From: Rhodococcoides corynebacterioides NBRC 14404
GTDB taxonomy: Bacteria; Actinomycetota; Actinomycetes; Mycobacteriales; Mycobacteriaceae
DNA: 64,000 nt
Assembly: GCF_001894765.1 (NCBI RefSeq)
Contig: NZ_BCWV01000005.1
Span: 310,001-374,000, forward strand
Reading direction: 5' to 3'
Part shown: one piece after another, positions 8,470 to 16,961 of the stretch
Position numbering within the stretch: position 1 is the stretch's first letter
Layout: every line of letters begins with the position of its first letter
Position numbers and translations under genes: made by a program
The notes under the pieces: generated by a model
Told to the model about the DNA's origin: nothing
The model's database searches: none
Seen by the model: only the letters and a program-made list of their open reading frames with translations

Positions 8470-9300
8470 ATGCGGCCACCGGGGAACGATGCACTGACCG
8501 ATTTCGACCGAATCGAGTTCACGGCGCACGGCCGATCGGCGCCGGTGTACCGGCTCGGGACCGGCCCCGCCGTCGTCGTGATGTCCGAGATGCCCGGCAT
8601 CACCCCACGGGTGGCGGATTTCGCCCGCGCGGTGGCCGCCCTCGGCTGCACCGCGGTGGTGCCGCACCTGTTCGGGCGGGACGGTCACGATCCCCGAGCG
8701 AGTCGCGTGCCGGCAGCCGGCTTCGCTGCCTCCGCCGTGCGGGCAATGGTCCCCGCCTGCATCAGCAGTGAGTTCACCGTGCTCGCGACGGGTAGGTCGT
8801 CGCCGATCGTGACCTGGCTGCGCGCACTGGCCGCCAAGGAGCACGAGCGCTGCGGCGGACCGGGTGTCGGCGCGATCGGCATGTGCTTCACCGGTGGGTT
8901 CGCGTTGGCCATGGCCGCCGACGATCGTCTGATCGCGCCCGTGCTGTCCCAGCCGTCGCTGCCGTTCGCGGTCACGCCGAGCCGGATCCGGTCCATCGAC
9001 GTGAACACGGACGACCTGCGGACCGTCGAGAGCCGCTGCGCCCGCGGCGACCTCCGCGTCCTCGGTCTGCGCTTCCAGGGCGATCGGATGAGCCCGTCGG
9101 GACGCTTCGCGTGGCTGAAGGAGAGACTCGGGGACGCGTTCACGGCCGTCGAGCTACCCGACGCGGCGGCGAACCCCGACGCTCCCGGTCCGCCGCACTC
9201 GGTACTGACCGAGGGCCTGATCGACCGCCCCGGTGAGCCGACCCGAGAGGCGCTCGACCAGGTCCTGGCCTTCTTCCGTGAGCGACTGCTCCCCGGCTGA
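8470..9300 (+). CDS. Dienelactone hydrolase family protein
   Basis: 276-residue alpha/beta hydrolase of the dienelactone hydrolase type. The nucleophile is a Cys in GVGAIGMCFTGGFA, the family's G-x-C-x-G-G elbow, and a C-terminal GPPHSVLTEG offers the catalytic His. Members cleave dienelactone or other small esters/lactones in the cytosol; the true substrate is unknown. The ATG at 8470 has a GAGGGG site about 12 bases before it. It is divergent from the antiporter chain across 95 bases and stands alone. Confidence 0.82.
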   Translation: MRPPGNDALTDFDRIEFTAHGRSAPVYRLGTGPAVVVMSEMPGITPRVADFARAVAALGCTAVVPHLFGRDGHDPRASRVPAAGFAASAVRAMVPACISSEFTVLATGRSSPIVTWLRALAAKEHERCGGPGVGAIGMCFTGGFALAMAADDRLIAPVLSQPSLPFAVTPSRIRSIDVNTDDLRTVESRCARGDLRVLGLRFQGDRMSPSGRFAWLKERLGDAFTAVELPDAAANPDAPGPPHSVLTEGLIDRPGEPTREALDQVLAFFRERLLPG

Positions 9301-9306
9301 CCCGGG

Positions 9307-9510
9307 TCACGGCTCGATCACCACTCGCCCGATCAGCGCGCCGTCCATCCGGAACCGGTAGTGCAGGTCGACGACTCCGCCGGGGAAGTCACCCTCCAGG
9401 TGCTGACGGACCTCCACGCCGGTGTCGGTCGCGGTCGCGCCGGTGAACTTGGCGGTGTAGGTGAACGGGCTGCCACTGACGGCCTCGGCCATCCAGGTCT
9501 CGATCGCAGC
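9307..9510 (-). pseudogene. 3' fragment of a SnoaL/NTF2-like gene
   Basis: The minus strand encodes a C-terminal piece of about 67 residues, beginning AAIETWMAEAV and ending MDGALIGRVVIEP before a TGA. This is the usual last two-thirds of a SnoaL/NTF2-like small barrel protein. Upstream of about 9510 the frame stays open but the translation has no resemblance to the missing N-terminal helices and no plausible start. The break coincides with the start of the oppositely oriented GyrI-like fragment, which points to deletion or rearrangement. Confidence 0.6.
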
Positions 9511-9822
9511 ACGGTGACCCCCGCCGCATCCGTGTCGGTCCGGCACGATCCCGCGCTGACGGTGTGGGCCGTGACCGACACCATCGACCTCGCGGACATC
9601 GACACGTGGTTCGCGGCGGCCCTGACCACGCAGCTCGCGGCGGTCGGCCCTGGACCCTCCGCGATCGCCCCCGGCGGCCTCTACGACCGCGACCTGTTTC
9701 TCGAATCGCGTGGTGCGGCAACGCTGTTCGTTCCCGCGCCCGAGCAGGTCGACCCACCGGCCGACGTCCGCGCCGCGGTTCTGCCCGACGCCGACCACGC
9801 CGTGCTCACCCACGTCGGCGGG
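9511..9822 (+). pseudogene. Fragment of a GyrI-like effector-binding domain (MerR/AraC partner)
   Basis: About 104 codons beginning TVTPAASVSVRHDPALTVWA and ending ADHAVLTHVG match the start and middle of a GyrI-like (AraC effector-binding) domain, including the LYDRDLF and LFVPAPEQV patterns. The piece lacks the DNA-binding half that normally precedes it and the last strands of the domain; after HVG the frame runs into antisense of the next gene. A GTG at 9514 could technically start translation, but the product would be truncated and lack a regulator domain. Confidence 0.6.
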
Positions 9823-9824
9823 TG

Positions 9825-10563
<739 letters not shown>

Positions 10564-10595
10564 GGTGTGTTCCTTCCGTGTGGGTGGTGCTGACG

Positions 10596-12749
10596 TCAGT
10601 GGGAGAAGCCGATGGACGGGAGGACCTTGCGGAGCCAGGCCGGTGACCACCAGGCGGCGCGTCCGGTCACCCGCAGCAGGACCGGCAGCAGGATCAGTCG
10701 GATGAGCACGGCGTCGAGGAGCACGGCCACGCCCAGGATGATGCCCATCTCCTTCGGCGGGAGCGGGTCGGCGAGGGCGAAGGTGAAGAACACGGCGACC
10801 ATGACCGCGGCGGCGGCGAAGATGACGCGCCCGGAGTGGGCGAGACCGTCGATCATCGCGGTCGCGGCGTCACCGGTGCGTTCGTGGTGTTCCTTGGCGG
10901 TGGCGAGGAGGAAGACGGTGTAGTCCATGGCGATGGCGAAGATCATCGCGAAGAAGAACACCGGGCCCCACCCGTTCAGGAATCCCTGCGGGGTGAAACC
11001 GAGCAGCGAGGCGCCGTGGCCGTCCTGGAAGATCGGCTTCGCGACGCCGAACGCGGCGGCGGTGGAGAGCAGGCTGACAGCGGCGCCGAGGAATGCGATC
11101 AGCGGAGCCTGCAGTGCGACGAGGAGCAGCACGAATCCGAGGACCAGGATGATCGCGATCACCAGCGGCAGGTAGTCGTTCAGGGCCTGCTGCAGGTCCA
11201 GGTTCTCCGCCGGGGCTCCGCCGACCAGGGCCGGCTCGGGGAGCTCGCTCCGGAGGTCGGCGAGGATCGTGCCCATCGACGCATCCGACGGGTCGACCGT
11301 CGGGATTGCCTGCAGCAGTGCGTAACCGGAGCCGTCGGCGGCGGGTTGCGGCGGGGTGACCATGGCGATGCCGGGCACCTGCGACGCCGCGGCTGCGGTG
11401 TCGGCGGCATCGGATTCGGGCACCACGATCTGCAGGGCGCCGGGGGCACCGTCGCCGAACTGCTCCTGCACCAAGGCGTAGCCCTGGCGGACGGGCGCGT
11501 CGTCGGGGACGACGGAGATCGAAGGCATGGCGACCTTCAGGCCGAGAACCGGGAGGGCCAGGGCGACGAGGACACCGATCGAGGCGAGCGCGAACGGCCA
11601 CGGATGCCGGTGCAGGAGCGCACCCCATCGGGCGAAGACGGGGGAGCGGTGCTGCTGGCGCGTGGCGTAGGGGAGTGCGGCCGCGTTCACCTTCGGTCCG
11701 AGCGCGCCCAGGGCGGCGGGCAGCAGAGTGAGGGTGGCGAGCAGGACGAAGGTGACGGCGAGCATGATGCCGACGGCCATGGTTCGCACGGCGGGGGCGG
11801 GGACGATCAACACGGCGGAGAGGCTCACCAGCACGGTGATTCCCGACAGGACAACGGCCTTGCCGGCGGTGTCCATGGTCTCGGCGACGGCGGCGCGGGG
11901 ATCGTTCGAGCGGAGGGCGTCGCGGAAGCGGGCGACGACGAACAGGGCGTAGTCGATGCCGAGGGCGAGGGCGAACATCATGGCGAAGTTCATGGCCCAC
12001 ACCGAGATCGGGGTGACCTCGTTGAGCAGTACCAGCCCGCCGGCGGACGCGACAAGGCCGGCGATGGTGAGCAGCAGCGGCAGTCCGGCCGCGACGAGCG
12101 AGCCGAACGCGAGGACCATGATGACGAGCGTGACGGGCCAGGAGATCAATTCGGCCTGGATCATCGCGTCGTGGTTGGCCTTGTTGAAGTCCGACCACAG
12201 CGCCGACGCGCCCGTGGGGTAGACCTCGACACCGTCACCGGACAACGCGGTGAGCTGTTCCTTGACGCTGTCGACGGCGGTGACCATCTCGTCGGTGGTG
12301 CCCGCGGCGCCGGCGATCAGGATGCCGGTGCGTCCGTCGGGGCTGATCGTCGTCCCCGGCTGCGGGGGCACGATCTCACCGAAGCGGTTGTCCGAGGACA
12401 GGATTCGGGTGGCGTCGGCCAGCGCCGCGGTTGCGGCAGGGTCCGTCAGGGATCCGGCGTCGTTGTGGACGACCACCTGCACCGCCGCGGAGGAATTGCC
12501 GCCGAAGTGTTCCTCGGCGAGTTCGCGGACCTGCACCGATTCCGACCCGTTGGCCTGCCAACCGGCGCCGGCGAGTGACGAGAACACCGACGGCGCGGCG
12601 GATCCGAGGGCGATCAGCACGATCAGCCAGGCGCCGAACACCCAGCGACGGCGGGTGACCATGACGGCGCCCCATCTGCCGAGGCGACCGGGTGATGTCT
12701 CCGGGTTGTGACCGGGCCGGGACTCGGCGACGGTGTCGGACTGGGACAC
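10596..12749 (-). CDS. MMPL/RND-superfamily membrane transporter
   Basis: 717-residue polytopic protein of the MMPL (RND) family, with two halves each holding one N-terminal helix, a large extracytoplasmic loop and about five further helices. The proton-relay type segment ALALGIDYALFVVARFRD (about residues 270-287) and its second-half counterpart AIAMDYTVFLLATAKEHHER are typical. MMPL proteins export lipids or small molecules; the substrate here is unknown, but its place in the CsoR/CstR-like regulon suggests a stress-related role. The GTG start at 12749 has AGGAG eight bases upstream. Confidence 0.9.
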   Translation of the reverse strand: MSQSDTVAESRPGHNPETSPGRLGRWGAVMVTRRRWVFGAWLIVLIALGSAAPSVFSSLAGAGWQANGSESVQVRELAEEHFGGNSSAAVQVVVHNDAGSLTDPAATAALADATRILSSDNRFGEIVPPQPGTTISPDGRTGILIAGAAGTTDEMVTAVDSVKEQLTALSGDGVEVYPTGASALWSDFNKANHDAMIQAELISWPVTLVIMVLAFGSLVAAGLPLLLTIAGLVASAGGLVLLNEVTPISVWAMNFAMMFALALGIDYALFVVARFRDALRSNDPRAAVAETMDTAGKAVVLSGITVLVSLSAVLIVPAPAVRTMAVGIMLAVTFVLLATLTLLPAALGALGPKVNAAALPYATRQQHRSPVFARWGALLHRHPWPFALASIGVLVALALPVLGLKVAMPSISVVPDDAPVRQGYALVQEQFGDGAPGALQIVVPESDAADTAAAASQVPGIAMVTPPQPAADGSGYALLQAIPTVDPSDASMGTILADLRSELPEPALVGGAPAENLDLQQALNDYLPLVIAIILVLGFVLLLVALQAPLIAFLGAAVSLLSTAAAFGVAKPIFQDGHGASLLGFTPQGFLNGWGPVFFFAMIFAIAMDYTVFLLATAKEHHERTGDAATAMIDGLAHSGRVIFAAAAVMVAVFFTFALADPLPPKEMGIILGVAVLLDAVLIRLILLPVLLRVTGRAAWWSPAWLRKVLPSIGFSH

Positions 12750-12813
12750 GGGTAACTCCTGTGCGGGTAGTGGAATCGAGAGGGTCGCAACGGGACCGCT
12801 GACCGCGGCGCTG

Positions 12814-12981
12814 TCAGCGGCGGAACAGCGAGCGCAGACCGCCGGACGCGCGGGGTGTCGCGGAGCGGTCGCACGTGCATCGACGGGACGTCGGCACGGA
12901 CGCCATCACGCTGTCGACGTGACGGCCGCATCCCGACCACGTCGTCTTGCCGCACGTGGAACACGGAACGGGACTGCACAT
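12814..12981 (-). CDS. 55-residue Cys-rich small protein of the CstR-like regulon
   Basis: A short gene with an excellent AGGAG six bases before its ATG. The product starts MCSPVPCSTCGKTTWSGCGR and continues through HVDSV to SRRCTCD, giving Cys at about 2, 7, 10, 18, 38 and 40, a zinc-ribbon-like or metal/sulfur-binding arrangement (CxxC, then CxC). The C-terminus is Arg/Ser-rich. It lies 64 bases upstream of the MMPL gene and directly behind the operator-bearing promoter, so it is the first gene of that operon. Function unknown; metal buffering or persulfide carriage are possibilities, not conclusions. Confidence 0.75.
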   Translation of the reverse strand: MCSPVPCSTCGKTTWSGCGRHVDSVMASVPTSRRCTCDRSATPRASGGLRSLFRR

Positions 12982-13023
12982 GGCGAACTCCTGGGATGTC
13001 GGGGCGGGATACGAGCCAGAGTG

Positions 13024-13062
13024 ACATATACATCCGGGGGTATGCTAGTACCGGTGGGGGTA
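13024..13062 (-). promoter_or_regulatory. CsoR/CstR-type operator pair and AT-rich promoter
   Basis: Two G-tract boxes, CCGGGGGTA (13034-13042) and TACCGGTGGGGGTA (13049-13062, containing the dyad TACC-N6-GGTA), lie next to an AT-rich TATATG (minus strand, about 13029-13024) that could be the -10 of the operon beginning with the Cys-rich gene. The boxes resemble the element before the regulator gene, supporting one regulon. The 240-base gap from 12982 to 13221 holds nothing else recognised. Confidence 0.6.
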
Positions 13063-13221
13063 TCTGTCACCACGTCGCCCGCGAAGCACTGGCCGATTGC
13101 GGACCGTGCTCACGCCGTGATTCACACGACGGGGGACCTTGACGAGATCCTGACGCCGATGGGAAGAAAAACAACGACACGGGCCATTCCGAGTCCCGCC
13201 TCTGATTCCTACGGTCGACAC

Positions 13222-13350
13222 ATGCCACAGCGACAGGAACTGCCCACCCGCTTCGACCACGCGCCCACGGGATCGGGAGCACTGCTCCTCGTCGCCCTCG
13301 TGGTGTTCGCCATCGGCTTGTCACTGGCGATGCGCGCATGGATCCTCTGA
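13222..13350 (+). CDS. Small single-span membrane protein (42 residues)
   Basis: An ATG opens a 42-codon frame: a polar, charged start (MPQRQELPTRFDHAPTG) followed by one strongly hydrophobic helix (ALLLVALVVFAIGLSLAM) and a short tail. This is what a real single-span membrane micro-protein looks like, but the ribosome site is weak and no family was recognised. It is divergent from the CsoR/CstR-like operon and could share its promoter region. Its function cannot be inferred. Confidence 0.42.
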   Translation: MPQRQELPTRFDHAPTGSGALLLVALVVFAIGLSLAMRAWIL

Positions 13351-13381
13351 CGGTTGTCACGCCGACGTCAGCGGCGGGCCC

Positions 13382-13765
13382 TCACTCCGCAGCGTGACAG
13401 ACGGCTTCGACGTTGTTGCCGTCCGGGTCCCGCAGGAACACGCCGTAATACGCTGCGTGGTACTGCGGCCACACCCGCGGTGCATGCAGAATCTCCACAC
13501 CCCGTGCGACAGCGCGTCGGTACACCTCGTCGACAGCGTGGCGAGTGGGCGCGGTGAACGCGAGGTGGATCGGTCGAGTGCCGTGATCAACGAGCGGGTT
13601 CACCCAGAATCGGGGAAAGTCGTCGACCCCGGCGATACCCACGAACGGACCGTCGTCTCCGCCGTACCGCAAGACTTCGTGAAGTCCGAGGGACTGGAAG
13701 ACGTCGACGTAGAACGCCACGGCCGCATCGATGTCGGCCGCCTGGATCGACACATGATCGAGCAT
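13382..13765 (-). CDS. VOC (glyoxalase/bleomycin resistance) superfamily protein
   Basis: 127-residue protein with one beta-alpha-beta-beta-beta pair, opening MLDHVSIQAADIDAAVAFY and ending YGVFLRDPDGNNVEAVCH. These are the usual metal-ligand regions of VOC proteins: His 4 at the N-terminus, a central HLAF His and the C-terminal Glu. Substrate unknown. The 223 bases upstream (13766-13988) contain no gene; an AT-rich patch with the perfect dyad GACAT-T-ATGTC (13957-13967) may carry its promoter. Confidence 0.82.
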   Translation of the reverse strand: MLDHVSIQAADIDAAVAFYVDVFQSLGLHEVLRYGGDDGPFVGIAGVDDFPRFWVNPLVDHGTRPIHLAFTAPTRHAVDEVYRRAVARGVEILHAPRVWPQYHAAYYGVFLRDPDGNNVEAVCHAAE

Positions 13766-13988
13766 GCGCGAAATCGTAGTGCTCGATGGTCCGGCAATCC
13801 TCAGGACTACTGTGGTCGCCGACGAAAATGCCGCCGCTGTGCTTCCCACGACCACGTCGAAAGTCGACGCGTCGAAGGCGTCGGACACGGTCGTGGCAGG
13901 TTGAGACGTGTTCCCGCATTCAGCCTCGACTCGTCCCAGGTTCAGTGCCGATAATCGACATTATGTCAGTTTGTATCTGACCACCGGC

Positions 13989-14567
13989 CTACGCCCGCTC
14001 CACCACCGACACGACGACGGCGCTCACCTCGTCGTAGGCCTCCTGCACCGTGAGCGCGCCGTCGGCCGCCGCGGCGGAGACGGCGTCGGCGGCGCCCAGC
14101 AGGCCGACCATCGCCGGCGTCGACACGACGCCGTTCCGCGTGTGCCGCGCCAGGATCCGGCGACACTGATCCGCGTACGCCTGGTCCGCCCGTCGTTTGT
14201 AGTCCGCCAGCTCGGTCGACCCCGCCAGGGCGGCAGCCACCCCGGCGAGTTCGCGTCCGTGGCGCACTACGCAGTCCACGTACGACACGGCGATGGCTCG
14301 CGCGGTGTCGACCGGCCCGCCGTCGCCGACCTCCGCCACCGCCGCATCCAAGGCAGCGGACTGCTCCGCGTCGTACTCCTCGAACATCGCGACGACCAGG
14401 CCAGCGCGCGTCGAGAAATGATCGTAGACAACGGGTTTCGTGATTCCTGCGACCTCCGCGAGACGCCCGAGGGTCAGGGCGTCCGCACCGCCCTCCCGCA
14501 CCACGCTCCAGGCGAGATCGAGCAACTGGCGCCGTCGGTCCGCTCTGGTCATCCGCTGCCGCACCAC
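13989..14567 (-). CDS. TetR-family transcriptional regulator
   Basis: 192-residue TetR protein with a clear HTH (ADALTLGRLAEVAGITKPVV then YDHFSTRAGLV, about residues 28-58) and a mostly helical C-terminal ligand domain. The GTG at 14567 has AGGAG eight bases upstream; a second GTG follows directly. It is divergent from the flavodoxin-fold oxidoreductase, and the 103-base gap holds a palindrome with an extra half-site, so the regulator very probably controls itself and that gene. Confidence 0.88.
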   Translation of the reverse strand: MVRQRMTRADRRRQLLDLAWSVVREGGADALTLGRLAEVAGITKPVVYDHFSTRAGLVVAMFEEYDAEQSAALDAAVAEVGDGGPVDTARAIAVSYVDCVVRHGRELAGVAAALAGSTELADYKRRADQAYADQCRRILARHTRNGVVSTPAMVGLLGAADAVSAAAADGALTVQEAYDEVSAVVVSVVERA

Positions 14568-14594
14568 CCGACACTCTCCTTCGTCGCGCCCTAC

Positions 14595-14642
14595 CTACCA
14601 ATAGTAACTTACGAGTGGTAGCTTCAGACCAGAAACCTACCA
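14595..14642. promoter_or_regulatory. Palindromic operator between TetR gene and oxidoreductase
   Basis: CTACCA (14595-14600) and TGGTAG (14616-14621) form perfect 6-base arms separated by 15 bases of AT-rich DNA (ATAGTAACTTACGAG). A third copy, CTACCA, follows at 14637-14642 near the promoter of the plus-strand gene. The arrangement fits binding by the divergent TetR regulator to control both directions. Confidence 0.65.
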
Positions 14643-14670
14643 TCGGTACATAGCCGGAAGGGGCCTTCCC

Positions 14671-15270
14671 GTGCGCACTCTCGTCGTCGTCGACCATCCC
14701 GACACCACCTCGCTGACCCACCACGTCGCCCGTCGTCTCGCTGACGACGTTGCCCGCCGAGGCGACGACGTGACGATCGCCGACCTCCGCGCCGAGGGCT
14801 TCGACCCGCGGTTCACCCTGGCCGACCGGCAGCGGTACAGCGACGACGGACCGCTCCCCACCGATGTCGTGGCCGAGCAGCGCCGCCTCGACGACGTCGA
14901 CCACCTCGTCCTGGTGTTCCCCGTCTACTGGTGGTCGGTACCCGCGACCCTGAAAGGATGGATCGACCGGGTGTTCGTGCGCGGGTGGGCTTTCGACGAC
15001 ACGGCCGTTCCCGTCGAGCGCAAGCTCGGGCACCTCACCGTCCACCTCGTGGCCGTCGCCGGCGAGGACGCGGCGGGGTTCGCGAAACGGGGTTACGACA
15101 CCGCGATGGCAACGCAACTCGAGACCGGGGTGATCGGATACTGCGGCGCACGTCTCGGCGCGCGGGTGACGCTCCACTCCTCGGAAACCACGTCGCGGGA
15201 CGAACTCGAGCGTGCCGTCGACGACGCGGTCACGTCCGTCGCCGCCGCGCAGGTCGGAGCCCCCGTGTGA
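14671..15270 (+). CDS. NAD(P)H:quinone oxidoreductase-type flavoprotein
   Basis: 199-residue protein of the flavodoxin-like NAD(P)H dehydrogenase (NQO1/MdaB, PF02525-like) family. Key regions are the phosphate-binding start (VDHPDTTSLTHHVARRL), the LVLVFPVYWWSVPATLKGWIDRVF helix-strand signature (about residues 80-103) and an EDAAGFAKRGY loop. These FMN/FAD enzymes reduce quinones or electrophiles by two electrons. The GTG start has a GGAAGGGG site. It is probably induced through the divergent TetR regulator. Its last bases overlap the SOS box of the next gene. Confidence 0.85.
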   Translation: MRTLVVVDHPDTTSLTHHVARRLADDVARRGDDVTIADLRAEGFDPRFTLADRQRYSDDGPLPTDVVAEQRRLDDVDHLVLVFPVYWWSVPATLKGWIDRVFVRGWAFDDTAVPVERKLGHLTVHLVAVAGEDAAGFAKRGYDTAMATQLETGVIGYCGARLGARVTLHSSETTSRDELERAVDDAVTSVAAAQVGAPV

Positions 15271-15283
15271 ACGTGTGTTCGAA
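15267..15283 (+). promoter_or_regulatory. LexA (SOS) box upstream of DUF222-HNH gene
   Basis: GAAC-GTGT-GTTCGA (15269-15282) is a perfect match to the actinobacterial LexA core GAAC-N4-GTTC with the extended GA. It overlaps the stop of the oxidoreductase gene and lies about 84 bases before the DUF222-HNH ATG; a TAGTCT -10 candidate follows at 15303-15308. DNA-damage control of 13E12-family genes is established in M. tuberculosis. Confidence 0.72.
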
Positions 15284-15363
15284 TCGTGTCGGTGGGTCGG
15301 TCTAGTCTGTCGTCGGTGTCGGGGGGCACCTGATCGGTGAGACCGTGACGGGGGGTGAGGGCA

Positions 15364-16770
15364 ATGACCGTGATCGACGACGTCCTCGCGTCCCAGCGGG
15401 CCGCGCACGCCGCATATGCCGCCACCGTGCGCGGCGCGGTCGCCTACATCACCGAGAGCCCATCGGGCCACCACGACGCCGACGCGGTGGAACGGGCCCT
15501 CGTCTCCGAGGTGGCCGCACGCCTGACGGTCAGCCGCCGCACCGTGCTGGACTGGATCGGAACCTATTGCGCGGCAACACCTGCGGTGCGGGATGCGTTC
15601 CACTCGGGACTGCTGCCGTGGGCGGCGTTCCGGTCACTGTGCCGCGCACTCGCGGGCACGACTCGTCGCGACGAGCGACTCCTCGGCCGACTGATCGACG
15701 CCGCGCGCGGCGCCACTCCGGGGTCCGTACCCGCCGCCATCGACGGCGTCCTCGCGGAGTACGACGCCACGTGGCATCGTCAGGCCCGCGAGACGGCCAC
15801 CGCCGAGCGCGGGATGACGGTGCGCCGGCTCCCCCGCGGCCAGGCCGAACTCCGCCTGCGAGGGCCGGCCGAGATGATCGCGGACATGAGTCGGTGCGTG
15901 ACGGACGCCGCTCGCCGCCTGTGCGGGACGGATTCCCGGTCGCTCCCCGCGCGCCTGTTCGATGCCGCGCACGCCGTGATCACACGCGGCGCTCTGTCCT
16001 GCACCTGCCCGGACCCGGCGTGCCCGCACCGTAGCGTCGACACGGCCCCGCTGCCGATCCCCCGCGCGTGCATCGTGATCGACGCCGCCACCGCGGCCGG
16101 CCTGTCCGGCGAGCCCGGTCACCTGATCGGCTGGGGGCCGGTTCCGGCCGACACCGCGCGCCACATCGCGGCGGACGCGACGTGGCAGGCCGTCATCACC
16201 GAGGCGACCTCGAGCCCGATGACGACCCGGGCCGATCGGGACCCCCAGCAGGAAGATTCTCCGCTGCCGGTGGCGAGTCCCCATCGCCGCGGGCGGCCCA
16301 GTCGGCTGTCGGGATGGGTCCCCGACGTCGGGTCGACCGCGCGATCGACGGCATGGACCGCGATGCGCACCGCGGTCGACTTCCTGCGTGCCCATCCCGA
16401 CCAGGAGGATCGCTTCCGATTACCCCCGCCGGATCGGATCGCGACTCCCCCGCCGCGGTCGGCGCTCGTGTACGCGCCGAGCGCTGCCCTTCGCACCATC
16501 GTCGAGGCGCGCTACGCCACCTGTGTCGCGCCGGGATGCCGCGTGCCCAGCTCCGACTGCGACCTCGACCACGTCGAGCCGTTCGACCACGACGAGCCGC
16601 TTCTCGGCGGCTGGACCGAGCTGACCAACCTCGAACCGCTGTGCCGCACCCACCACAACGACAAGACGGCCGGCCTGTGGCGTTACCGCATGCTCGACCA
16701 CGGCATCGTCGCGATCCGAGATCCTCACGGACACAGGTACTTCACCGCGCCCGACAGGCTCGAGCGCTGA
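15364..16770 (+). CDS. DUF222 / 13E12-repeat family protein with HNH endonuclease domain
   Basis: 468-residue protein with an N-terminal DUF222 region (residues about 30-330, including the ARLTVSRRTVLDWIGTYCA segment) and a C-terminal HNH nuclease fold. The HNH signature is YATCVAPGCRVPSSDCDLDH followed by VEPFDHDEPLLGGWTELTNLEPLCRTHHNDKT, with the Cys4-type zinc knuckle and catalytic His. The family is multicopy in mycolic-acid actinomycetes and its biological role is unclear. ATG 15364 is preferred over GTG 15355 because GGGGGTGAGGG precedes it. A LexA box lies upstream, so induction by DNA damage is expected. Confidence 0.9.
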   Translation: MTVIDDVLASQRAAHAAYAATVRGAVAYITESPSGHHDADAVERALVSEVAARLTVSRRTVLDWIGTYCAATPAVRDAFHSGLLPWAAFRSLCRALAGTTRRDERLLGRLIDAARGATPGSVPAAIDGVLAEYDATWHRQARETATAERGMTVRRLPRGQAELRLRGPAEMIADMSRCVTDAARRLCGTDSRSLPARLFDAAHAVITRGALSCTCPDPACPHRSVDTAPLPIPRACIVIDAATAAGLSGEPGHLIGWGPVPADTARHIAADATWQAVITEATSSPMTTRADRDPQQEDSPLPVASPHRRGRPSRLSGWVPDVGSTARSTAWTAMRTAVDFLRAHPDQEDRFRLPPPDRIATPPPRSALVYAPSAALRTIVEARYATCVAPGCRVPSSDCDLDHVEPFDHDEPLLGGWTELTNLEPLCRTHHNDKTAGLWRYRMLDHGIVAIRDPHGHRYFTAPDRLER

Positions 16771-16776
16771 GCTGGA

Positions 16777-16905
16777 CTAGAAGGACCCGCCGCCGAGGAT
16801 GTGCACCAGACCCAGCACCAGGAAGCTGGCCACGTACAGCGGTCCGCGAATCGGATCCCCCGCGGACGCACCCTCGCGCAGCCATTCGACGATGTCGGTC
16901 ACCAT
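16777..16905 (-). CDS. Small membrane protein, 42 residues
   Basis: A 42-codon gene with a very strong AAGGAGGACGTG ribosome site before its ATG. The product has an amphipathic start (MVTDIVEWLREGASAGDP) and one membrane span (LYVASFLVLGLVHILGG) ending in GGGSF. No family was recognised. It is convergent with the DUF222 gene, seven bases from its stop, and lies downstream of the SDR gene on the same strand. The ribosome site and composition make it more credible than most frames of this size. Confidence 0.6.
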   Translation of the reverse strand: MVTDIVEWLREGASAGDPIRGPLYVASFLVLGLVHILGGGSF

Positions 16906-16961
16906 CACGTCCTCCTTGCTCGTTCGTCGGTGCCCCGATTCTAGAACAGACCGGCCGGATT

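Noticed and set aside
12733-13350. A 205-codon plus-strand frame upstream of the small membrane peptide
   Set aside because: The first 160 codons are antisense to the MMPL start and the Cys-rich gene; only the final 42 codons look like protein.
13957-13967. GACAT-T-ATGTC dyad as a specific regulator site
   Set aside because: Short, single, and more than 190 bases from the nearest start; retained only as a possible promoter landmark.
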